Shown piece by piece: positions 41,298 to 49,128 of a DNA stretch of 64,000 bases. The position numbers and the translations under genes were made by a program. This DNA is from Rhodococcus sp. B7740 (lineage in GTDB: Bacteria; Actinomycetota; Actinomycetes; Mycobacteriales; Mycobacteriaceae), in contig NZ_CP010797.1 in the NCBI RefSeq assembly GCF_000954115.1, positions 3,038,001-3,102,000 on the forward strand, read 5' to 3'. Each line of letters opens with the position of its first letter. The stretch's first letter is position 1. The notes under the pieces are model-generated. The model saw only the letters and a program-made list of their open reading frames with translations, ran no database searches and was not told the origin of the DNA.

Positions 41298-41311
41298 TCA
41301 AGTGCACTTGA
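41298..41311. promoter_or_regulatory. SoxR box
   Basis: TCAAGTGCACTTGA is a perfect 14-nt palindrome, matching the CAAGT..ACTTG core of SoxR operators. It lies between soxR (41348) and the divergent thiol oxidoreductase operon (41250). Confidence 0.75.
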
Positions 41312-41347
41312 CGTCAAGGCGTGTGAGCGAACCCGGAGGGGCAGGTC

Positions 41348-41851
41348 ATGACACAACTGGATACGGACGCGGTATGGCTCAAGCCCGGGCAGGTCGCAGA
41401 ACGTGCCGGGGTCGCGGTATCCGCCCTGCACTACTACGAACAGGTTGGATTGATTTCCAGTCGGCGCACGAGCGGAAACCGTCGGGAGTACCGGCGCGAC
41501 GTGCTGCGGGTTATCGCCTTCATCAGAACAGCTCAGCGTCTCGGCGTGTCCCTGGAGAAGATCAAGGATGCGCTCGACCAACTGCCGGAACAGGCGATAC
41601 CGGGAAAACGCGATTGGGCGCGGATATCTCGACAGTGGCGCGACGAACTCACTGCTCGCATCGAAGAATTGACTGCGCTGCGAGACAACTTTTCCGACTG
41701 TATCGGATGCGGATGCCTGTCGCTGACATCGTGCCCCTACTCGAACCCCAATGACATTCTCGGACAGCAAGGTACGGGAGCACGACGCCTCACAGCCCGG
41801 ATGACGCAATCGGCGAAACGCACAGGAACCGAAACCTCACTGTTTTCGTGA
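41348..41851 (+). CDS. soxR: Redox-sensitive transcriptional activator SoxR
   Basis: A 167-residue MerR-family regulator with HTH (KPGQVAERAGVAVSALHYYEQVGLISSRRTSGNRREY), a dimerisation helix and the [2Fe-2S] cluster motif CIGCGCLSLTSC near residues 119-130, which identifies SoxR. Oxidation of the cluster by redox-cycling compounds switches on target promoters. In actinobacteria targets are quinone reductases and exporters rather than soxS, and exactly such genes are divergently encoded here behind a SoxR box. Confidence 0.93.
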   Translation: MTQLDTDAVWLKPGQVAERAGVAVSALHYYEQVGLISSRRTSGNRREYRRDVLRVIAFIRTAQRLGVSLEKIKDALDQLPEQAIPGKRDWARISRQWRDELTARIEELTALRDNFSDCIGCGCLSLTSCPYSNPNDILGQQGTGARRLTARMTQSAKRTGTETSLFS

Positions 41852-41890
41852 TCGTGGAACCATCGACGTGCCACGGACTTCTCGAACAGC

Positions 41891-42652
41891 TCAGTCGATT
41901 TTTTTGGCCTCGATGAGGAATCGAGTCGAGTGTGCAACGAATGGCCCGTTGTTCTCGATTCGTTCGTGCAGTTCGTACAACGAGTCGCGATACTGCTCGA
42001 CGGTGAAGCCAGGCACCATCCAGATCACCTTGCGCAGAAAATAGATGACGGCACCGATGTCGAAGAACTCGATTCGTAGCGACTCGAACCGGATGTCCAC
42101 CACGTCGAGTCCAGCGTCCCGAGCATCTGCGCTCTCGTCCTCGTAGTGACGCGCGCGACGAGTGGCCGCGGACTGCGGTCCCAGAAAGTACTCGACGAGT
42201 TCGAAGACACTCGAATGTCCAACGTGCTGCGCGAAATAGGTTCCACCCGTACGCAGGACGCGGGCGATCTCTTCCCACCACACCGCGGCAGGATGTCTAC
42301 TCGTCACCAGATCGAAGGCCCCGTCGGCAAAGGGCAGAGGCGGCTCATCGGCGTCTGCCACCACCACAGCTCCGCGCGGATGCAGCAGCGCAGTCGCCTT
42401 CGCTACGTTCGGCGGCCACGATTCGGTAGCGGCCATCACTGGCGGAAACGACGTTGCGCCCGCCAGCACCTCTCCCCCTCCGGTTTGGATATCGAGTGCC
42501 GCCTCGGCGAGTGCGAGCCGCTCGCCCATGAGCCGCTGATATCCCCATGAGGGACGCTGTTCGGACGCGCGACCGTTCAACCATGAGAAGTCCCAGCCAT
42601 CGACCGACACGGAGTCCGCTTCGGCCACCAACTCCTCGAACGATCGGGTCAT
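41891..42652 (-). CDS. Class I SAM methyltransferase-like protein
   Basis: A 253-residue protein of the methyltransferase_11 type. The glycine motif is weak (LDIQTGGGEVLAGA), the acidic residue region is VVVADADEPPLPFADGAFDLVTSRHPAAVWWEEIARVLRTGGTYFAQHVG, which has the pattern of motifs II-V, and a C-terminal domain follows. Substrate unknown; some relatives modify rRNA or small molecules. ATG 42652 is chosen at the onset of conserved sequence; an in-frame start at 42778 would add 42 residues. Confidence 0.75.
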   Translation of the reverse strand: MTRSFEELVAEADSVSVDGWDFSWLNGRASEQRPSWGYQRLMGERLALAEAALDIQTGGGEVLAGATSFPPVMAATESWPPNVAKATALLHPRGAVVVADADEPPLPFADGAFDLVTSRHPAAVWWEEIARVLRTGGTYFAQHVGHSSVFELVEYFLGPQSAATRRARHYEDESADARDAGLDVVDIRFESLRIEFFDIGAVIYFLRKVIWMVPGFTVEQYRDSLYELHERIENNGPFVAHSTRFLIEAKKID

Positions 42653-42778
42653 GGGGCACAGCCTGCCAGACTCCAGACGTTCAGTTCTAGACATTTTCGC
42701 GACGGATGGCGACGTTCTGCCGCTCATCACCGGAGCCATGTCGAGCTCCTTCGCGGGTTCGGCAACAAGAGTCACCAA

Positions 42779-43114
42779 TCACAGGGTCTTGATTTTGGCG
42801 AACGGGTAGCCACCGATCACCACAGCGACGAACACGTAGGCTGCCAGCCCTGCCAACTCCCACGTCGTTCTTTCGCGCTGGAAGTCGGAGAATATCCAAA
42901 GAAACGGGGCTAGAAGCAGAATGGCGGCGACGACGCCGCAAACCACGAACAGTCTGTTCGCCCGCGCACGCAGGTGCGGCGTGGTCTTCACCCGGTCCGG
43001 AATGTCGCGGCCGTAGTAGTCCGGATATAGCACTTTGCCTCGCAACCCGACTGACGAGCCGTACGCAAACGAGACGATTCCCGCGATCAGCCCAAGAGCG
43101 AGTGCAGTGTTCAC
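42779..43114 (-). CDS. Small membrane protein
   Basis: A 111-residue protein with three predicted helices: an N-terminal one (TALALGLIAGIVSFAYG), one near residues 55-76 (FVVCGVVAAILLLAPFLWIF) and one near 87-104 (LAGLAAYVFVAVVIGGYPF), with a basic loop between. No family is recognised. It is three bases downstream of another membrane protein gene and likely in the same transcript. Confidence 0.55.
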   Translation of the reverse strand: MNTALALGLIAGIVSFAYGSSVGLRGKVLYPDYYGRDIPDRVKTTPHLRARANRLFVVCGVVAAILLLAPFLWIFSDFQRERTTWELAGLAAYVFVAVVIGGYPFAKIKTL

Positions 43115-43117
43115 GGA

Positions 43118-43564
43118 TCACCGTGCCGTTGCAGCTCGGCCAGATTTGGAGAACGCTCTATAGTTTCGAATCGTGTTGACGCACAACCACCCAGTGACGA
43201 TGGGGGCGAAGAATCCGAGTGTCAGGCCCTCCCCCATCAGCGACATCACAACGACGGCGCACCCGAGCAGAGTGACACCCACCAAATCGATCTTTCGGCC
43301 GATAGACGCACCCGGGGGCGCGACGATTCCAGGAAATCGCGGCGAGTCGACAAGAATGCGTATCGCTGCGACGCACGCAATAAGTCCTGCAACGACCATG
43401 GATGCGAACACAATCGTTCCACCCCAGCCGATCTCAGCCCAGTTCAACCGCGGATCGAACAGCCCGCGGACGAATGCCCCGAGAATCGGGACCGACGCGA
43501 AGTAGCCCAGATACAGCAACACGATGGGTCCCGCCAGACCCGCTGCAGTCCGCCGATTCGCCAT
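43118..43564 (-). CDS. Membrane protein of unknown function
   Basis: A 148-residue protein with four predicted helices (LAGPIVLLYLGYFASVPILGAF, TIVFASMVVAGLIACVAAIRIL, LVGVTLLGCAVVVMSLMGEGL and FFAPIVTGWLCVNTI). No known motif. ATG 43564 is preferred to a TTG at 43579. It is the middle one of three adjacent membrane protein genes on this strand. Confidence 0.55.
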   Translation of the reverse strand: MANRRTAAGLAGPIVLLYLGYFASVPILGAFVRGLFDPRLNWAEIGWGGTIVFASMVVAGLIACVAAIRILVDSPRFPGIVAPPGASIGRKIDLVGVTLLGCAVVVMSLMGEGLTLGFFAPIVTGWLCVNTIRNYRAFSKSGRAATAR

Positions 43565-43920
43565 ACCGAACGGTAACAAACGGCTGAAATGTCGTCAGGC
43601 GTTGACGCCGAAGGTCGTGATTTTGCCGTTCGGAGTGCTCGCATCCGTCGCAGCACACTCGACAGACTCGCCACGAATACGACGGCACATGCTCCCCCCA
43701 ACCCCGTGTTCTGCCAGCTCCAGTGTCTGGTTCCCACGGCAAGGTCGATGTCGACATAGTTCACGCAAATTCCCACCGGCACGGGCAACCACGCCCAGTG
43801 CGCCTCGTAGAGCGCGCCGGGTATCCGCGTGCACAGTTCGTCGATTCCGCCCATCAGTCCCCACTGGGCGAAGATCCCGAACGACGCGATCCAGCCGACG
43901 AGCGATACAGCGGCGACCAC
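43444..43920 (-). CDS. Possible membrane protein, overlapping the next gene
   Basis: The first ~100 residues are convincing: two helices (VAAVSLVGWIASFGIFAQWG and GGACAVVFVASLSSVL) flank the segment ALYEAHWAWLPVPVGICVNYVDIDL. The remaining ~50 residues overlap 121 bp of the following gene in another frame and look non-coding (YRSVWRIGGLQRVWRDPSCCC). Either the natural stop has been lost by a frameshift near 43590-43620, or the overlap is real. Start is GTG 43920 with no clear ribosome binding site. Treat as uncertain. Confidence 0.4.
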   Translation of the reverse strand: MVAAVSLVGWIASFGIFAQWGLMGGIDELCTRIPGALYEAHWAWLPVPVGICVNYVDIDLAVGTRHWSWQNTGLGGACAVVFVASLSSVLRRMRALRTAKSRPSASTPDDISAVCYRSVWRIGGLQRVWRDPSCCCIWATSRRSRFSGHSSAGCSIRG

Positions 43921-44031
43921 GGCGATTTAGGGTGTCGCGATTCTGCTCATCCCATCTCCGTTCGACCGCTTCAGCGATGCCCACGTATTTCGACTCATGC
44001 TGGTGCACAATCGAAGTACTGGAACGACCGT

Positions 44032-44585
44032 CTAGATTCCACCTCGAACGCATCGCATGCATTCTCGCCATCCCTGCACATAGGGCTTCACATCATCGAT
44101 TTCGATCAAAGCGACATCTTCGACCGGGTAGTTCCGACTTTCGATGACGAGCGAGATAGCGTCGACTTCGCCGGCGGCCCACCATCGGTCGGGTCCGCCC
44201 CACTTCGAGAACTCCACACTCACACCGTCGCAGGGTATTGGCACAGCGACCCCGGGAGCGTCGCGAACTGCCCGGTGCCGGTTCTCGTAGTCGGGCTCCC
44301 TCGGGGAAATTCCGGTAGCGCGTTCGATCGCTCGAACCACTCCCGCCGAGGATCTCCGACCACCGTGCTGATCTGTACAGACAGGTCGCCGTCAGGAGTG
44401 CCGTGCACGAGTCCGGCGGATGACAGTCGGTCGTCCACCCATCCCCAGTCACCGATCGTGATGGGGCCGATCCACTCCTTCAGTCCGAACACGCGAACCT
44501 GCCGAGCTTCCGAAAGCACTCGGCTCTCGAGCTGGCTCATGTGTTCCCAGAACTCGTCCGGGGACAATCGCCCTGCTACCTCCAT
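44032..44585 (-). pseudogene. Hypothetical gene interrupted by one frameshift
   Basis: Two overlapping reading frames look like halves of one gene. The 5' half (from ATG 44585) has good coding sequence (LSPDEFWEHMSQLESRVL, DLSVQISTVVGDPRRE) up to about 44341, after which it turns into low-quality sequence. The 3' half, in another frame, continues with VVRAIERATGISPREPDYENRHRAVRD and ends VQGWRECMRC. A one-base deletion near 44341 would join them into a protein of ~184 residues. Function unknown; sequence error is possible. Confidence 0.6.
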
Positions 44586-44597
44586 TGCGCACCTTCT

Positions 44598-45167
44598 TCA
44601 GTCCGAGAGCAGGTCTTCTGTCGTGACAACAGTTGCGAATTCCCCGTGCAGGTTTGTCGCGGTGATCGCAGACAAGGTCGCGGCAGGCACAGTGATTCCA
44701 TCGAGCCCGACGCGATCGAAGGTGTGTGTGGCGTCGATGACGAAGTAGGTTTCGTACCCGAGGTTTCCGGCCATGCGAGCCGTCGTCTCGCAGCAGTGAT
44801 TTGTCGTGATCCCGCAGATGACGACCTGATCGATGCCCTCAGCCCGGAGCCAGGCATCGAGATCCGGGGTGCCGTAGAAGCTCGAATTGACCCGCTTGCT
44901 GATCAGCAGATCTGGACTTCCTTCGATGACGTCTTTGAACGCGTGCCCAGAACTACTCGGCGACAACGGAGACAGAGGGTTGTCGGAGTCGTGTCGGACG
45001 AACACCACCGGCCATGACCTGGACCGCCACAAGCGAAGTAGGGCAGCGATGTTGCTTTCGCACAACGGGTTATCTCGCGTACCCCAGAACTCGGCATCGT
45101 CGAATCCCGCCTGTACATCGATGGCGATCAGAGCGGGCCGTCGGAAGTCGATCTGTGATTCGCCCAT
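44598..45167 (-). CDS. Isochorismatase-family cysteine hydrolase
   Basis: A 189-residue hydrolase: catalytic Asp in IAIDVQAGF, Cys in VVICGITTNHCCETTARMAGNLGYETYFVIDAT, the pattern of the family including nicotinamidase and isochorismatase. The metal site of nicotinamidase is not evident, so isochorismatase-like or other amidase function is more likely; substrate not assignable. It starts 24 bases downstream of the MarR gene stop on the same strand. Confidence 0.85.
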   Translation of the reverse strand: MGESQIDFRRPALIAIDVQAGFDDAEFWGTRDNPLCESNIAALLRLWRSRSWPVVFVRHDSDNPLSPLSPSSSGHAFKDVIEGSPDLLISKRVNSSFYGTPDLDAWLRAEGIDQVVICGITTNHCCETTARMAGNLGYETYFVIDATHTFDRVGLDGITVPAATLSAITATNLHGEFATVVTTEDLLSD

Positions 45168-45191
45168 GCGGCCAAGGATACGACGGGGTTG

Positions 45192-45692
45192 CTACTGCTG
45201 AATGTCGAGCAGCATTCGCTTCAGCAAGGCAGCGAGTTGGCTTCGTTCGCCTGGAGTAAGCGATGCCAGCAGCACTTCCTCATTCGCCACGTGCGCCGGT
45301 AGCGCGGCGTCCACTGCCGAAATTCCAGCAGGCGTCAATTGCACGATGACCACTCGACGGTTCGTTGGGTCGATTTCGCGTTCGATCAACCCTTTGTCGG
45401 TGAGCCGATTCAAGCGGTTCGTGATGGCCCCGGACGTGACCATGGCACTGTCGAGCAATTGACCGACAGTGAGGCGATGCGGGGCCCCGGCGCGTCGAAG
45501 CGTAGCGACCAGATCGAATTCTCCCGACTGCAAACCGTACTCGGCCAAAGTCGCCTGAATACGCTTGTCCAGAATGGATGCGGCTCTGCCGATGCGCCCG
45601 ATGACTCCCATGGGGCTGACGTCGACGTCGGGCCGCTCGACCTTCCACTGTTGCAGGATCCGATCCACTGCATCCTGTACCTCGTTCGACAC
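45192..45692 (-). CDS. MarR-family regulator
   Basis: A 166-residue winged-helix regulator: RIGRAASILDKRIQATLAEYGLQSGEFDLVATLRRAG at the N-terminal dimer helices, recognition helix LLDSAMVTSGAITNRLNRLTDKGLIEREIDPTNRRVVIVQLT and wing. It is divergent from an EamA transporter, with repeated GTTCAACG sequences between, so it probably represses that gene and itself. The isochorismatase-family gene downstream may be in the same unit. Confidence 0.86.
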   Translation of the reverse strand: MSNEVQDAVDRILQQWKVERPDVDVSPMGVIGRIGRAASILDKRIQATLAEYGLQSGEFDLVATLRRAGAPHRLTVGQLLDSAMVTSGAITNRLNRLTDKGLIEREIDPTNRRVVIVQLTPAGISAVDAALPAHVANEEVLLASLTPGERSQLAALLKRMLLDIQQ

Positions 45693-45744
45693 CTACAGAC
45701 CCCTCACCGCTGAACAGTTGACGTCCGGCAAGCATACGCATACC

Positions 45745-45768
45745 GTTCAACGCAGTGATAGTTCAACG
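45745..45768. promoter_or_regulatory. Direct repeats between MarR and EamA genes
   Basis: GTTCAACG occurs at 45745-45752 and 45761-45768, 16 bases apart, and the second runs into AACGTT. They lie in the 104-bp region between the divergent starts and are candidates for the MarR binding site. Confidence 0.45.
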
Positions 45769-45796
45769 TTAAGATGTTCCTGAACCAGGAGGCGCG

Positions 45797-46714
45797 ATGC
45801 GGGCATCACATGCCGGTGCTGATTCGACCCACACTCGGGGACCGCGCGGCGCATCCTCGACCCTGGGGATCACTGCCGCTGCCGCACTGGCCCCTATTGT
45901 CTGGGGGACAACATATTTGGTGACGTCCGAACTTCTTCCTCCGGATCGGCCAATGACCGCCAGCGTCCTTCGTGCGGTTCCGGCAGGGCTGCTGCTCCTG
46001 CTCATCTCACCGGGCATTCCCGGACACGGTTGGCGACTGAAAACTGCTGTCCTCGGGGTGCTGAACATCGGATTGTTCTTTCCTATGCTGTTCGTGGCGG
46101 CCTATCGACTTCCGGGAGGCGCTGCAGCCGTCGTCGGTTCTGCGCAACCTCTGATCATCATCGCGATGTCCACGGCGTTCGGGTGGGGGCGCACCCGTCC
46201 TGTTCAGGTCGGATGGGCGCTCGTCGCCGTAGTCGGGGTAGCGCTGACAACCATGTCCAGCACTGTTCGGCTCGACGCGATAGGCCTCGCCGCCGCAGCG
46301 ATCGGCACCGCCAGCATGGCAACCGGCGTCGTCCTCACCAAACGCTGGGGAGTACCGCCGAACACCAATCCACTCAATTCCACTGCGTGGCAACTACTTG
46401 TCGGCGGCATGGTGATCCTTCCGTTGATTCCGATCGTCGACGACGGACCATGGGCCATCGACGCCGAGGCTGTACTCGGCTACGCGTGGCTCGCGGTCAT
46501 CGGCGGTGCGATGGCGTACGCGCTCTGGTTCCGCGGTGCCCGCACTCTGCCCTCAGCAAACGTCTCTCTGCTCGGCATCCTCAGTCCGCTCACCGCGGCC
46601 GTACTCGGATGGATCGTGTTGGGACAGAACATGACAGGATTACAATGCGCGGGTTTCGGAATCGCACTCTTCGCTTCCACCGCCGGCCAGTTCGTGCCCA
46701 GAGATACTCGGTGA
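45797..46714 (+). CDS. EamA/DMT-family transporter
   Basis: A 305-residue transporter with ten hydrophobic helices and two EamA repeats (IVWGTTYLVTSELLPPDRPM at the N-terminus, GYAWLAVIGGAMAYALWFRGARTLPSANVSLLGILSPLTAAVLGWIVLGQ in the second). Members export amino acids, metabolites or drugs. ATG 45797 follows AGGAGGCG. It is under probable control of the divergent MarR gene and is followed by a strong hairpin. Confidence 0.88.
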   Translation: MRASHAGADSTHTRGPRGASSTLGITAAAALAPIVWGTTYLVTSELLPPDRPMTASVLRAVPAGLLLLLISPGIPGHGWRLKTAVLGVLNIGLFFPMLFVAAYRLPGGAAAVVGSAQPLIIIAMSTAFGWGRTRPVQVGWALVAVVGVALTTMSSTVRLDAIGLAAAAIGTASMATGVVLTKRWGVPPNTNPLNSTAWQLLVGGMVILPLIPIVDDGPWAIDAEAVLGYAWLAVIGGAMAYALWFRGARTLPSANVSLLGILSPLTAAVLGWIVLGQNMTGLQCAGFGIALFASTAGQFVPRDTR

Positions 46715-46743
46715 CCGTTGGCAGCATGCATGCCGGCTCGAAT

Positions 46744-46784
46744 CGGGTGCAGGCGACCGCGCTGAGCGCGGCTGGCTGCACCCG
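46744..46784. terminator. Extended hairpin after EamA gene
   Basis: CGGGTGCAG (46744-46752) pairs with CTGCACCCG (46776-46784), and the inner CCGCGC/GCGCGG stem has a three-base loop. AAATTTG follows on the plus strand. It begins 29 bases after the EamA stop. Confidence 0.7.
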
Positions 46785-47006
46785 AAATTTGTCCTTGTCA
46801 TGCAGCGATCGTGCACGATGGTGTCGTGACTCCTGCTGTGTCGGTTCCGACTCGCGGCAGTCGTCACTGTTCATCTACTCCCAAGGTCACTGACTGTTCC
46901 TACCTTGGAATCGCCCTGTCCATTCTGTGCCATCTGTTGATTTCACAGCAATCCCGCTACGATCCTCGATACAACAGACCGATTGGTCTTGAACATGGAG
47001 GATCAC

Positions 47007-47378
47007 ATGCCGTATCTCGGTCTGCTGGTGATGTTGCTGTGGGTGTTCTGTCTGATCGACGTGATCACGGCCGACGACGGTGGAGTGCGATTCCTCCCGA
47101 AGATCGTGTGGCTGCTGTTGGTGGTGTTTCTCCCGTTGGCCGGCTCGTTGGCATGGTTGTTCGCGGGACGCCCGATCGGTGGCGGAATTTGGGGAGGTTC
47201 CGGCGGCGGTAACCGTCGCGTCAGCAATTCTGCGTTTCCGGAGTACGAGACGCGCCCCGGTCGTCAGGCCGCGCAGAATCCCGATGCCGATGCGGAATTT
47301 CTTCGGCAGTGCCGAGCCCGCGCGGAGGAGCAACGTCGACTCGAGCGCGAGCGCCGCAAGCGAGATCTCGGATTCTGA
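47007..47378 (+). CDS. PLDc_N-domain membrane protein
   Basis: A 123-residue protein with two transmembrane helices near residues 3-20 (GLLVMLLWVFCLIDVITA) and 30-50 (KIVWLLLVVFLPLAGSLAWLFAGRPIGG), the phospholipase-D nuclease N-terminal (PLDc_N) pattern found in small actinobacterial proteins, and a charged helical tail (AEFLRQCRARAEEQRRLERERRKR). No phospholipase domain is attached. ATG 47007 has GGAGG six bases upstream; earlier in-frame codons lack one. Confidence 0.78.
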   Translation: MPYLGLLVMLLWVFCLIDVITADDGGVRFLPKIVWLLLVVFLPLAGSLAWLFAGRPIGGGIWGGSGGGNRRVSNSAFPEYETRPGRQAAQNPDADAEFLRQCRARAEEQRRLERERRKRDLGF

Positions 47379-47410
47379 TCAGTGTTGCCGAATCGAAGGT
47401 GGAAGCTCAG

Positions 47411-48292
47411 ATGAAGTGGTTCGTGTCGGCCCGCAGTGCAGAGACCATCAGCAGCACCATACGAACGGGCGACGCACCGGATTGGGATGCGGCCGTCACA
47501 CTGGCGATCCAGACCGGGCGCGAATTGACCCACGCGGACGACGGCACTCCGCTCGGCCCGGCACGGATCTACCGAATCGGTGACGGTGACGGGGTATCGA
47601 CGGACGACGGCAGCGACACCGCGCGCGAAGACGACCTTCGGCGTCGGATAAAACAACAGACCGAATACGACGCTGGAGTCGCGAATCCCGCTCCACCGCA
47701 GACCACATTTCTCACTCCGTCGACATCGGTTGCCGAACAATGGGCTCGAATTGCCCGGTGGCTCGGAGACAATCTCCCGTCGGTGTCGATCACCGGTGCC
47801 ACAGAGGAACAGATCAACGAAGCGATGCGCGCAACCGGCGGCATCTGGCCGGAGGAGTTGACGTCGTTCTTCGGCCTGGTCAACGGATTCCCTCGCGACA
47901 ACTGGGTGTCGATCTTTCCCGCCCATGAACTGTTCGACCTCGCCCGTACCGTCAGCGAGCGTCAGCTCGAACTCGATATCTGGAGCGAGATCGACGCCGA
48001 AATGGGTGCCGAACCTCGAACCGATTCACCCGCCGGAGAATACGTCGGAACCTACTCACCTCACTTCATTCCGTTCGCGGGAGCAGACGGGTATCTGCTG
48101 TTTGTCGACGCTCGATGGGGCCCTCGCAATGGGTGCGTCACCGAGTTCGAGAAGGTCGACGCTGACGGCGCAGGCCCCAAGTGGCCATCACTGACCGCGA
48201 TGTTGACCGAGTTGGCCGACAGTCTCGAGACCGGCACAGCTTTCGACGGCCGGACACCCACCGTCGTCGACGATCAATTGCATTGGCAATAA
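47411..48292 (+). CDS. SMI1/KNR4 (SUKH) family protein
   Basis: A 293-residue protein. Residues ~100-280 match the SMI1/KNR4 fold: WARIARWLGDNLPSVSITGATEEQINEAMRATGGIWPEELTSFFGLVNGF and YSPHFIPFAGADGYLLFVD are its typical elements. SUKH proteins are often immunity proteins for polymorphic toxins, but no toxin gene is adjacent, so that role is not supported here. An N-terminal ~95-residue region is of unknown type. ATG 47411 was chosen as the first start after the preceding gene. Confidence 0.75.
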   Translation: MKWFVSARSAETISSTIRTGDAPDWDAAVTLAIQTGRELTHADDGTPLGPARIYRIGDGDGVSTDDGSDTAREDDLRRRIKQQTEYDAGVANPAPPQTTFLTPSTSVAEQWARIARWLGDNLPSVSITGATEEQINEAMRATGGIWPEELTSFFGLVNGFPRDNWVSIFPAHELFDLARTVSERQLELDIWSEIDAEMGAEPRTDSPAGEYVGTYSPHFIPFAGADGYLLFVDARWGPRNGCVTEFEKVDADGAGPKWPSLTAMLTELADSLETGTAFDGRTPTVVDDQLHWQ

Positions 48293-48655
48293 ATCGGTTT
48301 CGGTTCAACACAGTCATCGACGCTATCGGCCCGTCTAACGGTCCCTGCGTCGAGCCGAGCGCTCGTTGCCGGCAAACGCGCGCGCGTTTGCAGAAACTTC
48401 TCGAAATTCCCCGGATTCGCTCACTATTCCCCGCGCCGCTGGCAAACGCGCGCGCGTTTGCGGAGGAGCCGTTGTCGAATGGACAACGCCGACCCTGGAT
48501 CGGCGTCGTCTCCGAACGGCGCCATGTGTACGCAATGCCCAGAACCACGAAGACGACCGCCGCACGCAATGCGACACCTCATGAGCACTCGAATCGGACA
48601 AATTCGACCGATCGGTATATTGTTTGGGTAACTACTGCACCACAGAAGGACCGAC
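48293..48655. other. 363-bp interval with repeat copy C and a promoter region
   Basis: Contains repeat copy C (48372-48461). The last ~60 bases (GATCGGTATATTGTTTGGG near 48607-48626) are AT-rich and probably carry the promoter of the small membrane protein gene. No other coding or structural signal is seen. Confidence 0.5.
48372..48461. repeat. Bi-palindromic repeat, copy C
   Basis: Both arms are the perfect palindrome GCAAACGCGCGCGCGTTTGC (48372-48391 and 48442-48461), 70 bases start to start. The sequence between them includes CTCGAAATTCCCCGGATT and ends CCCCGCGCCGCTG, alignable with the interiors of copies A and D. It lies between the SMI1-family gene and the small membrane protein gene. 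Confidence 0.82.
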
Positions 48656-48907
48656 GTGTCGAAGCAGCGAACGTTTCGCGAGTACGTGATGACTGGCCCG
48701 CTGAGCAAGAAGAACGGCGCAACCCGTGGTGACTACATCAACGCGCTTGCGCTGGTTCCTGCGGTAATGATCGGCTTTCTCCTCGCGCAACTGGTGGTGA
48801 GCCTCGGCTCGATTGCACTCGACATCGCCGTCGGATGCTTTGCCGGTGGCGTAACTGGGTTGCTGTACCTCTACGTCGCGTATCGAGTCGACTGTCAGCG
48901 GACCTAG
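48656..48907 (+). CDS. Small two-helix membrane protein
   Basis: An 83-residue protein with a basic N-terminal ~28 residues and two membrane helices (ALALVPAVMIGFLLAQLVVSLG and IALDIAVGCFAGGVTGLLYLYVAY). The start is a GTG at 48656 with AGAAGGA seven bases upstream. No family is recognised. The gene is alone between two copies of the bi-palindromic repeat. Confidence 0.65.
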   Translation: MSKQRTFREYVMTGPLSKKNGATRGDYINALALVPAVMIGFLLAQLVVSLGSIALDIAVGCFAGGVTGLLYLYVAYRVDCQRT

Positions 48908-48973
48908 CGTCCAGCACGATTCGGATGGTCTCACGAGATCGATCCGGTACGGGGCTACCAGGCCTGCTCCCCC

Positions 48974-49064
48974 GCAAACGCGCGCGCATTCGCCAAACGC
49001 TCGCAAAACAGTGCCCGCCCACCTGACAATTCCGCGCGCACGTAACAAACGCGCGCGCATTTGC
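48974..49064. repeat. Bi-palindromic repeat, copy D
   Basis: The left arm is GCAAACGCGCGCGCATTCGC (48974-48993) and the right arm ACAAACGCGCGCGCATTTGC (49045-49064), 71 bases start to start. The interior has GCTCGCAAAACAGTGCCCG next to the left arm, similar to copy A, and CGCGCGCAC (49033-49041) near the right arm, as in copy B. It lies between convergent genes. Confidence 0.8.
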
Positions 49065-49128
49065 CACATCTGCAGGCCGCGCCCCGCCCACCCCGAGCCA
49101 GCCGCGACCCAGAGTCGATTGAACCTGT

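Noticed and set aside
47411..48292. Toxin-immunity pair based on the SMI1/KNR4 protein
   Set aside because: No polymorphic toxin or secretion gene is adjacent; SUKH proteins also occur alone.
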